A DNA stretch of 64,000 nt, from positions 62,001 to 126,000 of the forward strand of contig JANQQF010000047.1 in NCBI GenBank assembly GCA_028285035.1, read 5' to 3'. The stretch comes from Phycisphaerae bacterium. Lineage in GTDB: Bacteria > Chloroflexota > Anaerolineae > 4572-78 > J111. This document shows positions 34,365-43,120 of this stretch, one piece after another (the first letter of the stretch is position 1; the number at the start of each line of letters is the position of its first letter). The notes beneath the pieces were generated by a model, which was not told the origin of the DNA, ran no database searches, and saw nothing but the letters and a program-made list of their open reading frames with translations. The translations under genes were made by a program, and so were the position numbers.

Positions 34365-35114
34365 TTAATTGTTACATTTCGAACAGAGGCTCTCAGCTTG
34401 AATTGCCGCGTGGCAATGGTCACCTTCATTATGAACCCAATCAAAGCCAGCGCAATGCGCAAGGATACAGAGGCGTCCGTACCGTTCTGGAGCAATTGGC
34501 CATGTGGTTAAATCGATGGCTCGGCCTTCAAAATGGAGGGAGATTTTTCTATTCTCATCCGGTTGTCCTAAATCATGCTCAAGTAAAGAGTCGTAAGCAT
34601 CGGTCACCCGTAACTGATAAGCCCCACCCCACTCTTCGTTGACTAAGTCACGCAGATGACTCAAGGGAAGTAACATAGCGGGATGCATTAAGATGTCCTC
34701 TTCATCGAATGGTGGTGTCTCTTCTCGTTTGAAGACAATGCCGGGGGCTAAATTACCGATTAAGTGGAAGTAGGGGCAGCTATCACGCTCAATACGACAT
34801 ATCATTGGGCCAGCTGCCATCGTTTGTGTCTTCGTGTAGCTGTTATCGATTGAGATGTGCTGGTCTAGGAAAAGATCAGGTTTAGGACAAGCTTGGGCGA
34901 CGGTTGGCGTTGGTATTACTGTGGTTGGTGCTAATGTTAGAGTTGGAATTCGGGTTGGGGTGGGGAGCGGTGTCGCTGATGGGATCGATGTTGGTTGATT
35001 GGCTTGAATTGTGGTGCAGTAAGTTAAAGATGATGAGAGGAAGAGGGTCCATAGGGCATACCGTATCAGGGAAATATTTGGGCTAGTCATATTGTCATAA
35101 GGTAGAGGTTTCAA
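34365..35114 (-). CDS. Exported Hedgehog-like (Hh/DD-peptidase, M15-related) domain protein
   Basis: A 249-residue protein counted from the TTG at 35114; an ATG at 35090 is an alternative. It has a hydrophobic export segment, then a Thr/Pro linker with the CPKPD start of the domain near 75. The C-terminal 170 residues follow the animal Hedgehog signalling domain closely: IVFKREE, QLRVTDAYD, SLHFEGRAIDLTT, YGRL, AGFDWV, HCHAAIQAES. Predicted zinc ligands are His194, Asp201 and His235, with Glu230 as catalytic base and His233 nearby. The acidic residues of the Hedgehog calcium site (FKREE, TDAYD) also appear present. Bacterial members are probably zinc peptidases on peptidoglycan. Last gene of the minus-strand eCIS run, six bases after the pentapeptide gene. 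Confidence 0.85.
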   Translation of the reverse strand: MKPLPYDNMTSPNISLIRYALWTLFLSSSLTYCTTIQANQPTSIPSATPLPTPTRIPTLTLAPTTVIPTPTVAQACPKPDLFLDQHISIDNSYTKTQTMAAGPMICRIERDSCPYFHLIGNLAPGIVFKREETPPFDEEDILMHPAMLLPLSHLRDLVNEEWGGAYQLRVTDAYDSLLEHDLGQPDENRKISLHFEGRAIDLTTWPIAPERYGRLCILAHCAGFDWVHNEGDHCHAAIQAESLCSKCNN

Positions 35115-35120
35115 CGACTC

Positions 35121-37418
35121 TCATTTAAACTTACTGCCATCTGGCATTGTAGCTCCTATCATTTTATCTTGATCTGTGGGGATAGCCATCATCAAATTAG
35201 CCCCACTTAAGTTAGCATTTTCCAGGTTGGCCCCTGTCAGGTTGGCTCGTGTTAGATTAGCCCCACTAAGATTGGCCTCACTAAGATTAGCCCCGGTTAG
35301 GTTGGCGCCTGTTAAGTTCGCTCCGCTCAATTCAGCTTTTGATAAATCGGCCCCTATGAGTAATGCATTTTCCAAATCACTGCGACTGAAATTTGTCTCT
35401 TGTAAAGTTGCCCCTGTGAAATTTACATCTGATAAAAACGCATTATTCAAATCAGCCCTAGTTAAATCGATACCCGCTAAATTAATATTACTCAAATTTG
35501 TTTCACTAAGGTTGCTTTCTCTGAAATTTTGTGGCCCATCTGGCTTAGAGGCCATAAGACGAAGCAAACTTTGCCACCGTTGATCAGCTGTTTCAATCGC
35601 TGTGTCACCTAATTTGATATCTTTAAGGAGGGCATAACTAAAATTTGTTCCGGATAAAATTGAGCCTTGTAAATCGACATTTGTTAAATTAGCGCCAGTG
35701 AAATCTACCTCGCTTAAGTTCGCCTGGCTCAAATCTATGCCTGTTAAATTTTGTTGGAAATTGTCTTGTAGAATACTTTCAATAATAAATCGCCATTTGT
35801 CAGTCAGTTGTGTTTGATTGTTGATCTGTACATCTTTGAGGATGGCTTGATTTAATATTGCATCCGTTAAATTGGCATTTATGAGGTTTGTTTGGGATAG
35901 ATTGGCCCCCGTTAAATCGACTCTTGTTAAGTTAGCACTGGTTAATAGGGCATCATTCAGATTAGCTTGCTGTAAATTTGAGTCGGTAAGATCCACTTGA
36001 CTTAGATCAAACTCACTTAAATCCTTGCTTTCTAACTTTACCTCTATTAATTTTGCATTTTGTAGTAAATTATCTCTTAAGAGGGTTGATTGAAGATCAA
36101 CTTTGTATAATAAGGCATTGCGTAAATCAACGCCCTGTAAATTTGTATTTGTTAAAATGGTTTGATCGAGTATCGTCCCAAAAAGAGTCGCATTTTGCAA
36201 ATCAGCTCCAGTTAAATCAGCCCCTTTTAAGTTGGCAAAGGTCAGGTCCACATCTTTGAGGTTGGCATTTTGTAGATTGGCATCCTGTAAATTAATCAAC
36301 CGTAAGTCCGAATTACTTAAATCGATATCTTGTAAATTGGCCTGTGACCAATCCTCGCCCTGGTAATCAATATTTCCCTGGTCTGCATTGATCATAACCT
36401 GTAAGCGAGGTAATATCTCTGTTTGATTATTGATTTTAACGTCCTCTAAAAGCGCACTTGATAAATTGGCATTTTGTAACATCGTGCCTAATAAAGTTGC
36501 TTGTGATAGGTTTGCGTTTGTTAAATTCGCCTCTCGTAGATCAGCCCCACTTAAATCAGCGCCACTTAAATTTGTTCCTATCAGGTTGACTCCGCGTAAG
36601 TCTGCATTTTGTAGATGAGCATCTGATAAGTTTTTATCTTGGAGGCCGGTGCGAACGGTCCTCTTGTTAACAATCTGATAAACTAACTCTGCCTCTTCAG
36701 TCAGAAACGCTTCATCAAGTGTTACCCCAACTAAATAAGCCTGATGAAGATTTTTTGCCCTGGTTAGATTTGTTTGCTGAAATAGTGAACCGGCTAAATT
36801 GGCTTTGGTAAAGTCGGTCTCGTTGGCAATCACTCGAATAAATTGTGTATTGTTGATTGTTGCATTTGATAAATTCGCTCGACTTAAATCTGCCCCTGTT
36901 AAATCAACATCTTGAAAGGTTACTTCAGTCAGGTCGGCTTCTGTTAAGTTGACCTGACTTAAATTTGTGCCTTTCAAAATGGTTTCGTTTCCTAACTTTA
37001 CACCTGTTAGATTAACTGTAGAAAGGTCAGTTTGGTCGAGAACAATTTGATCCATTTGTGTGTTTTGACTCACGCGAATCCACCGCAATTGGGCCTCGCT
37101 CAAATTGGCCTGGCTTAAATCAGCTTCGCTTAAGTTAACAAAATATAGTCGGCTATGTCTTAAATCAGTTTTAATCATGGTTGCTTGACTTAGATCAACC
37201 CCAATGATAATTTGCCCTTGCAAATTTTGTCCTGAAAAATCTACTTGCGAACAATCAAAGCAGCCTAACCCCCATCGACTCCAACCCAGTGTTGTCCCGA
37301 CCAACAAAATTGGACACATGAGGATGATTAAGGCTATCCAAAAGCAACCACACCCTGAACGTTTCTGATTGCTGTCACTTTCTTTGATTTCTGACGGAAG
37401 TGTATCACTTGTTGACAC
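35121..37418 (-). CDS. Membrane-anchored pentapeptide repeat protein
   Basis: Start chosen at a GTG ending at 37418 (STSDTLPSEIK ...) with GGAG seven bases upstream; a TTG 27 bases earlier has no ribosome site. Hydrophilic residues 1-23, one membrane segment (CFWIALIILMCPILLVGTTLGW), then about 700 residues of A(D/N)Lxx pentapeptide repeats. These fold as a right-handed quadrilateral beta-helix, a rod of roughly 140 repeat units. Four short helical interruptions break it (EAELVYQIVNK; INNQTEILPRLQ; INNQTQLTDKW; ETADQRWQSLLRL). It lies eight bases from the Excalibur lipoprotein gene in the same run. Its rod could be a spacer or scaffold on the cell surface, or cytoplasmic if the topology is reversed. 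Confidence 0.88.
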   Translation of the reverse strand: MSTSDTLPSEIKESDSNQKRSGCGCFWIALIILMCPILLVGTTLGWSRWGLGCFDCSQVDFSGQNLQGQIIIGVDLSQATMIKTDLRHSRLYFVNLSEADLSQANLSEAQLRWIRVSQNTQMDQIVLDQTDLSTVNLTGVKLGNETILKGTNLSQVNLTEADLTEVTFQDVDLTGADLSRANLSNATINNTQFIRVIANETDFTKANLAGSLFQQTNLTRAKNLHQAYLVGVTLDEAFLTEEAELVYQIVNKRTVRTGLQDKNLSDAHLQNADLRGVNLIGTNLSGADLSGADLREANLTNANLSQATLLGTMLQNANLSSALLEDVKINNQTEILPRLQVMINADQGNIDYQGEDWSQANLQDIDLSNSDLRLINLQDANLQNANLKDVDLTFANLKGADLTGADLQNATLFGTILDQTILTNTNLQGVDLRNALLYKVDLQSTLLRDNLLQNAKLIEVKLESKDLSEFDLSQVDLTDSNLQQANLNDALLTSANLTRVDLTGANLSQTNLINANLTDAILNQAILKDVQINNQTQLTDKWRFIIESILQDNFQQNLTGIDLSQANLSEVDFTGANLTNVDLQGSILSGTNFSYALLKDIKLGDTAIETADQRWQSLLRLMASKPDGPQNFRESNLSETNLSNINLAGIDLTRADLNNAFLSDVNFTGATLQETNFSRSDLENALLIGADLSKAELSGANLTGANLTGANLSEANLSGANLTRANLTGANLENANLSGANLMMAIPTDQDKMIGATMPDGSKFK

Positions 37419-37453
37419 AAACAAACTCCACAAACTTAAATCCAAATTTAGAT

Positions 37454-38977
37454 TTATTGACGTAACTCATCACAAGCCACATCATCCCCATCTGGGTCTA
37501 AATCGCGCTGGGGGTTCGGGACTTGTTCATTCGCTTTAAGGTAAACAGCTTGGGCTTCAATCCAGGAAGGAAAATCTGTACATTTGAGTGCTTCACCAAA
37601 TGGGTCAAAGCTTCCAGTATAATCACTTAAGAAAATATTAAATGTGTTTGGCGCGGTTGCGACTTCAGGTGGCCGATAAGGATTAGTACTGACTAAAGCA
37701 ACATCCCAGTAAAACTGCCCATCCCAACGATTTTCGCCGACAAATGTAGCTTTCACCGCATCCGTAGTTCTGATATCGGGGATAAGATAGCTGTAAGTAT
37801 TGGTATTTGGATCACACCCAAGCAACTCTTCACTGTTAGCCGCATCATACACCCCCAAAAACGTGAAATCTGGGTCAGGACGTGTCGATTTAAGCCGTAA
37901 TTCAAATCCATACCCAACTAACGGTGTGCAAGGTTCCGCCCCATCTTGTCGATCCCACTCCCAAACAAATTCAACCTGGCTGACATTTGCTGGATATCCG
38001 GCGTTTGGTCCGGGTTTTATTAATTTGATTTCCCCTGGTGGTCTGGGTCCAGGCGTGAGTTGAAATTCTTCAGTTGGGGTTGGGGCAACTGTCGGTGCCT
38101 CTGCGGGTGATGATATAAAAAAGTCTTTTTGCGGGGCAACTTTTATGACTTCATAATAGGGATCCAACCGGACATAGGCCACATCCCAATGAAACTGCCC
38201 CTGACCACTCGCCATCGCCACCCCGACCACGCTCTTTAAGTTGCCAATGACGAAACGACGACTACTATCTTTGACATCACAAGTACTTGAAATTTTATCT
38301 TGATCTTGCACCGCATCAATGACCCCCAAGGGCTCGATTGAGCCTTGTTGCCAGGCTGGAACATAAGGGTTATTCAATGCAGGCCAGATACGGATGTCAA
38401 AGCCAAATCCTTCTGGTAATTCACAAGGTCTCAATTCCTCTCCCAACCATTGCCACTTAACCTCCAACTGTTCATCCTCAGGCCCTAGCGTGTAGGCTGA
38501 CTCAGGACCAATAAGCTGGATCTCATCTGTCAATGGACCTGTATATAATTCTCCCGCAGTCGTCTCTATTTCTTCAGACTCAGTCGCCACTTCACTCGTT
38601 TCTATGCCTTCAGGTGTAGCCCTTGGCGTGGGTATTGTCATGACGGTTGGGATTACTTCTGCGAGGGTAGCTGTCGCCTCAATGGTAGTGGTGATGATCG
38701 AAGTAGAAGTCGTTGGCGTGGGAGTTGTCTCACTAAGAATCGCCGCGATTGTTTCGGTCGGCGTTGGCGGGGTTAGGGTAATGTTTCCCGCTACGGTCAC
38801 TACCAAATTCACCTGAAAGCCAACTCCATCGGTTGTCGGGGTTGCTGTTGGCCCAGCTTGCCCTAAGCCTGGAATAGCTGGGAGGCTACAGGCGAGGAGG
38901 ATGCAGGCTAGGAATGTTAGTAAATAGCCAGACTGTTTTAGATTCAGATAAGAGAAGGAACTATTTTTAGGTAACAT
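37454..38977 (-). CDS. Lipoprotein with Excalibur calcium-binding domain
   Basis: A 507-residue protein. Signal peptide with lipobox LLAC, Cys30. A long Thr/Pro/Glu linker (45-150) follows. Two homologous beta-rich domains come next (about 155-280 and 320-450), each with IQLIGPESAYTLG or IKLIKPGPNAGYP at the start and a DxYY/NPYxP-type end, and a FHWDVA or FYWDVA strand. The C-terminal Excalibur domain has CTDFPSWIEAQ ... DLDPDGDDVACDEL. Excalibur domains bind calcium through the DxDxDGxxCE loop in extracellular proteins. Likely a surface-attached protein; nothing shows a substrate. Confidence 0.85.
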   Translation of the reverse strand: MLPKNSSFSYLNLKQSGYLLTFLACILLACSLPAIPGLGQAGPTATPTTDGVGFQVNLVVTVAGNITLTPPTPTETIAAILSETTPTPTTSTSIITTTIEATATLAEVIPTVMTIPTPRATPEGIETSEVATESEEIETTAGELYTGPLTDEIQLIGPESAYTLGPEDEQLEVKWQWLGEELRPCELPEGFGFDIRIWPALNNPYVPAWQQGSIEPLGVIDAVQDQDKISSTCDVKDSSRRFVIGNLKSVVGVAMASGQGQFHWDVAYVRLDPYYEVIKVAPQKDFFISSPAEAPTVAPTPTEEFQLTPGPRPPGEIKLIKPGPNAGYPANVSQVEFVWEWDRQDGAEPCTPLVGYGFELRLKSTRPDPDFTFLGVYDAANSEELLGCDPNTNTYSYLIPDIRTTDAVKATFVGENRWDGQFYWDVALVSTNPYRPPEVATAPNTFNIFLSDYTGSFDPFGEALKCTDFPSWIEAQAVYLKANEQVPNPQRDLDPDGDDVACDELRQ

Positions 38978-39017
38978 AGCTTTACTTGACTATCTATTTA
39001 TATTGACTCCGATTACC

Positions 39018-42000
39018 TTAATGGCAAGGAGGACTAAAGTATGTCGATGTGCTCGGTAAGGACTCAAGTTGGTCATTGTACTTTGTCACATAATAAGCGT
39101 ACCCGCAAGTCATATTAGAGTCGATGTGTGTTGTTTGTTGATGTGGCACGTCAGCAATGATCTCAAACATCGCGGTCCCCATTGGGGCTCGATATACACG
39201 GTATCCTTTTACATTTGATGGCTGAATACCCCAACTAAGATGAACTGAATTTGTTTCTACTTTGCCTTGTAAATCTGAAATTTGTGTTATCTCATTTTGT
39301 TTTTGGGTAGAAATCGGTGTGCCTGTGATAGTTGTTGCTTCGGAACTATCGGCCTTAAAAATAGTGGGAAGATACGCAGAGTAAGGCGAATTTTCTACCT
39401 GAACCAATAATGTTGCGACGGCTTGCCGAGCAACTGGACAGGCTGGTCCATCAACAGTTAACGTGATTGTGTAGGTGCCAGGTAATTTATAGATGTGTTG
39501 TGCAACTTGTCCCTCGACACTTTCTGACTCATCCCCAAAATCCCAGCTAAAGGTTGTTTGTCCATCCGCTTTTTGAACCGTTCCCGTAAATACACCCTGA
39601 ATTGTTGCACTCAACGGGCTTGAAGTCATAATCGCAGCATTATCGGGCCATGAACAAGTTAAATTTCGTACCCGGAAGGGTGGACTAACAGCACTAGTGC
39701 TGGCTCTTTTTGAAGGGCCAGTTTTGTTGAGATGAGCAATAGTAATACGAAAACGAACATTATCACTAACTGTTTCTTCTCCCTGATTGTTGTTCAAATC
39801 TGATCCAGCATTCCAGGTAATAGTTCTATTACGACCTCTACACCGAGCAGTAAAGGTGCTACTTCCAGTCACATCTGCATCGTACCAAGTACCCCCTCCG
39901 TTCCAAGAGTATTGATAGTTAAGTACCTGCACTTCATCACCATTGGTAGAGTTGCAGGCTGCACGAGAACGATCGGGGTCATAAACTGTGAAACCGATAT
40001 CAATTGTTAAATCCTCTAGGTCGGATGTGTCTGTTGAAAAAATATCGGTTAAACCACCCGGTGACCTAATTGAGAGGTAGGAAGGGTTTTGCGGAAGTGG
40101 CATCTCTTCAGTAAAAGTGTCATTGTCTTTTGTGTGCGGAGCCAATACATAGGTATTTTTATATACGCCATTCTTCCCATTTCCATCCTGACTAACTGCC
40201 AAATCTAAGTCACCATCATTATCCATATCACCCCAGGCGATGTCTGTAGTTTGTTGCTCCTCATCCGACTCCCAAAGGGAGATTAAATTTGGCGAACCAG
40301 CAGAACTACCTAGATTAGCATACACACGATCTTTTTCTCCATAATTACCTACAGCTAAATCAAGATGCCCATCGTTGTTCCAATCTCCCCAAGCTAAGCT
40401 TGTTGTGGGGTCATCTGTTGGTGCATTAGAAGAAAAAGGAAGTCCTGTAGGGCTTAACGTCCCATTATCATTGTTGTAGATATAATTCGGTTGATTAAAA
40501 TTTCCAACCGCTAAATCCATGTCGCCATCCCCATCATAATCCCCCCAAGCTATACTGCGCGTACTTTGAACAGTAGAAGTCCAGACAGGTGTGAAGGTTT
40601 GATCACCATTGTTGCGATATACTCGGCTAGGGGCACCATCATTACCAATGGCGATATCCGGATAAAAATCATCATCGACATACCCCCAAGCTATACTACT
40701 TGTGTTATTACTTAAGTTTGAGATAGAGTTTGGGTTAGAGGTCGAACCTTGTAAACCGCTATTAAGAAAGAGGCCATTTTGACCATTATTTCCTGCAAAT
40801 AAATCCAAACTCGCGTCATTACTCAAGTCGAAATCAGCCCAAGCCAATGCGTTAGTAGAAGAAGATGCTTGCCAGTGGGGGGTGTCAGTATTACCATTTA
40901 GATAGATTTGGATCTCACTTGGCGTGGCAATGGTTATGTCTAATAAATTATCTCCGTTTGCATCAATAAAGATTGCGTCATGTGGGCCAAAACCACTATT
41001 GTTTAAAGTGTGTTGCAAAACAAATGTGCCATTTGTATTGTCGTATAGTCTACTTCCTGGAAAAGTTACACCGAGGCCTGCCCCAAAAAGCAAATCATCA
41101 TCACCATCTCCGTCATAATCTCCCCACGCTACACTATTAGCTCGAAAAGGATTAAAGGGGGACAGGGTCAGGGCTTGAACAGTTGGGGATAAAATTGGGG
41201 CGATGTTGGGAAAAATCTGACTTGGTAGATTTGTTCCGGCTACGACCAAATCAATATCACCGTCATTATTTTGATCCCCCCCTTTAGCTTGCCAAATTTG
41301 AGTATCAACAAAGCTTGACAATGTTTTGAATAGCGTAAACGTGCCATTAAATTGATAAACTTTAGGCGGTATATCAGAGATGATCAACTCAACTTGACCA
41401 TCTCCATCAAAGTCAGCCCAATCTACACCTCTTGGTGAGCTACCACCACTTAAGGGGATCGTTTCAAATAAATCAAGGCTAATCACTCCGCCTGTATTTG
41501 TTCCACGAAAAACTTGTACTTGACCGGTATCACGGAATAGGACAGCTAGATCCAAAAGACCATCTTCGTTATAATCGCCCCAGGCCATTCCATACGCATC
41601 TTCAAGCGTTGTAGTTATTGGTAAAGTACTGGATGTACTTAAACCCCCATCATTGACTAAAACCCTCATTGCCGTGCCATTAAACTCGTTGATTGCCAAA
41701 TCTAAATCGCCATCATTATCAAAATCTGCTGCGGCTAAACCAGCTGAGGTCCGATCTGCTTGTAAGCATTCAGTCACTGTATAAATATCTGTAACATCTT
41801 TTTGGTATAATTCGACCCCACAGGGGGCGTTTCCAACATTATAACTAATGGCTAGTTCGAGGTCAGCGTCATTATCATAATTACCCGGTTCGATCCGAAA
41901 CCCTTGACGGGTTAAAGTGAAGGGGGTCGTTGTAAAAGACCCACTATCGTATGTATGTAAATAGGCTGGTGTATTCGACCCGGCAGTAATACCATCACCA

Positions 42001-43028
42001 ATTGAAATGATGTCCAAATCATCATCATTATCAAAATCGCCCCAACGGGCATCAAAGGTTTGAATTGGGTGTAGCCAAAATTGCTCCAAATTTCCTTGAT
42101 TATTGCGAAATACAGTTGTACTACCACCGGAAGCCAAAACTAAATCTAAATAACCGTCATTATCAAAATCACCCCAATCTATGTCGTAAACATTTCTAAC
42201 TGTATCTGCACACCAACCTGCTTTATCCAATAAACCAATTGCATTATCGGGCAGGATAACTTTTGTTGAGGTCTGATTGCTAACTCCATTTCCTAACATT
42301 CCTCCTTGTTGATAATTTATAAACGCTTGGTTCTTCAAAATTACGCCCTCTGTTTCACAAGGAACCTCAATTGAAACGACAGTTTCTGTAACTGTATTTG
42401 CTTTTAACTCTGGAATAAACCAGGTGATTAAATCTGTATAAGTAATTTCTCCATCATTTCCAGAAATTCCATCTAAAAAAGGAACAGTATGAGTTATTGC
42501 ATCTGGCGTACAGTTAGTACAAGTGACACTACTGGGTTCAGTATCCGTTGGGGGTGTATCAGCTAAAGTGATTTGAGTTGCATCATCAGTGAGGCTGTTA
42601 TTTGTAATGGTAATGGTATAGACAATCGTTTCACCATTTAAGATAGTATCAGGACCTGATTTCGATATTGTTAAATCATTAGCTAGTGCTGTTGATCGGT
42701 TAAGCTGACTTTCACTTTGAAGCTTTGTAATCCATTCAGGTAAAGATTGGGTATGAGGTTGTAAGGTTGTCTTGATTGGCGTGGGTAAATCATCTGAGGG
42801 AAGTGGTAACCCAGATGGTGGTAAAAGTGTATGCATTGAGTCGGTAATAATTGTTTGCTGTTCCAATATTAACTTTGAGGAGGTTTTTTGTGGCACTGAG
42901 GGATTACTGGTGCTTGTGAGTTTCGCTGCTACAGTTAAAAAAGACGATCCAGTACCTAGCCACAATAAGGCTATAATCAATGCCATTATAAACTTTAAAA
43001 TATTAAATTTGGGTTTAATAAGAGGCAT
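39018..43028 (-). CDS. Secreted FG-GAP/VCBS repeat protein with DUF11, PKD and Fn3 domains
   Basis: A 1,336-residue protein. An N-terminal signal segment (ILKFIMALIIALLWLGTGSSF) is followed by a DUF11-type domain (NDLTISKSGPDTILNGETIVYTI ... TCTNC). Fourteen FG-GAP/VCBS units follow, recognisable as WGDYDGDGDxDL-type calcium loops (about residues 275-985). A PKD domain (FSWDFGDESESVEGQVAQHIYKLPGTYTITLTV) and a C-terminal fibronectin type III domain ending in paired cysteines complete it. FG-GAP units form integrin-like beta-propellers that bind calcium and other surfaces. Probably an adhesin or a cell-surface display protein. It lies 92 bases after the FHA membrane protein gene. Confidence 0.9.
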   Translation of the reverse strand: MPLIKPKFNILKFIMALIIALLWLGTGSSFLTVAAKLTSTSNPSVPQKTSSKLILEQQTIITDSMHTLLPPSGLPLPSDDLPTPIKTTLQPHTQSLPEWITKLQSESQLNRSTALANDLTISKSGPDTILNGETIVYTITITNNSLTDDATQITLADTPPTDTEPSSVTCTNCTPDAITHTVPFLDGISGNDGEITYTDLITWFIPELKANTVTETVVSIEVPCETEGVILKNQAFINYQQGGMLGNGVSNQTSTKVILPDNAIGLLDKAGWCADTVRNVYDIDWGDFDNDGYLDLVLASGGSTTVFRNNQGNLEQFWLHPIQTFDARWGDFDNDDDLDIISIGDGITAGSNTPAYLHTYDSGSFTTTPFTLTRQGFRIEPGNYDNDADLELAISYNVGNAPCGVELYQKDVTDIYTVTECLQADRTSAGLAAADFDNDGDLDLAINEFNGTAMRVLVNDGGLSTSSTLPITTTLEDAYGMAWGDYNEDGLLDLAVLFRDTGQVQVFRGTNTGGVISLDLFETIPLSGGSSPRGVDWADFDGDGQVELIISDIPPKVYQFNGTFTLFKTLSSFVDTQIWQAKGGDQNNDGDIDLVVAGTNLPSQIFPNIAPILSPTVQALTLSPFNPFRANSVAWGDYDGDGDDDLLFGAGLGVTFPGSRLYDNTNGTFVLQHTLNNSGFGPHDAIFIDANGDNLLDITIATPSEIQIYLNGNTDTPHWQASSSTNALAWADFDLSNDASLDLFAGNNGQNGLFLNSGLQGSTSNPNSISNLSNNTSSIAWGYVDDDFYPDIAIGNDGAPSRVYRNNGDQTFTPVWTSTVQSTRSIAWGDYDGDGDMDLAVGNFNQPNYIYNNDNGTLSPTGLPFSSNAPTDDPTTSLAWGDWNNDGHLDLAVGNYGEKDRVYANLGSSAGSPNLISLWESDEEQQTTDIAWGDMDNDGDLDLAVSQDGNGKNGVYKNTYVLAPHTKDNDTFTEEMPLPQNPSYLSIRSPGGLTDIFSTDTSDLEDLTIDIGFTVYDPDRSRAACNSTNGDEVQVLNYQYSWNGGGTWYDADVTGSSTFTARCRGRNRTITWNAGSDLNNNQGEETVSDNVRFRITIAHLNKTGPSKRASTSAVSPPFRVRNLTCSWPDNAAIMTSSPLSATIQGVFTGTVQKADGQTTFSWDFGDESESVEGQVAQHIYKLPGTYTITLTVDGPACPVARQAVATLLVQVENSPYSAYLPTIFKADSSEATTITGTPISTQKQNEITQISDLQGKVETNSVHLSWGIQPSNVKGYRVYRAPMGTAMFEIIADVPHQQTTHIDSNMTCGYAYYVTKYNDQLESLPSTSTYFSPPCH

Positions 43029-43120
43029 TCGTATTCCCTATTTTTTAACAGCTTAGATGAACGAGAGCAATCAAAATATGTCGTTGAATATCTAGACTAT
43101 TGTACTATCAGTTTTGATAA

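Noticed and set aside
39018..43028. DNA-level tandem repeat array in the FG-GAP gene
   Set aside because: The repeats are conserved at protein level (calcium loops) but diverged at DNA level, so they are domain repeats and not a mobile or satellite repeat.
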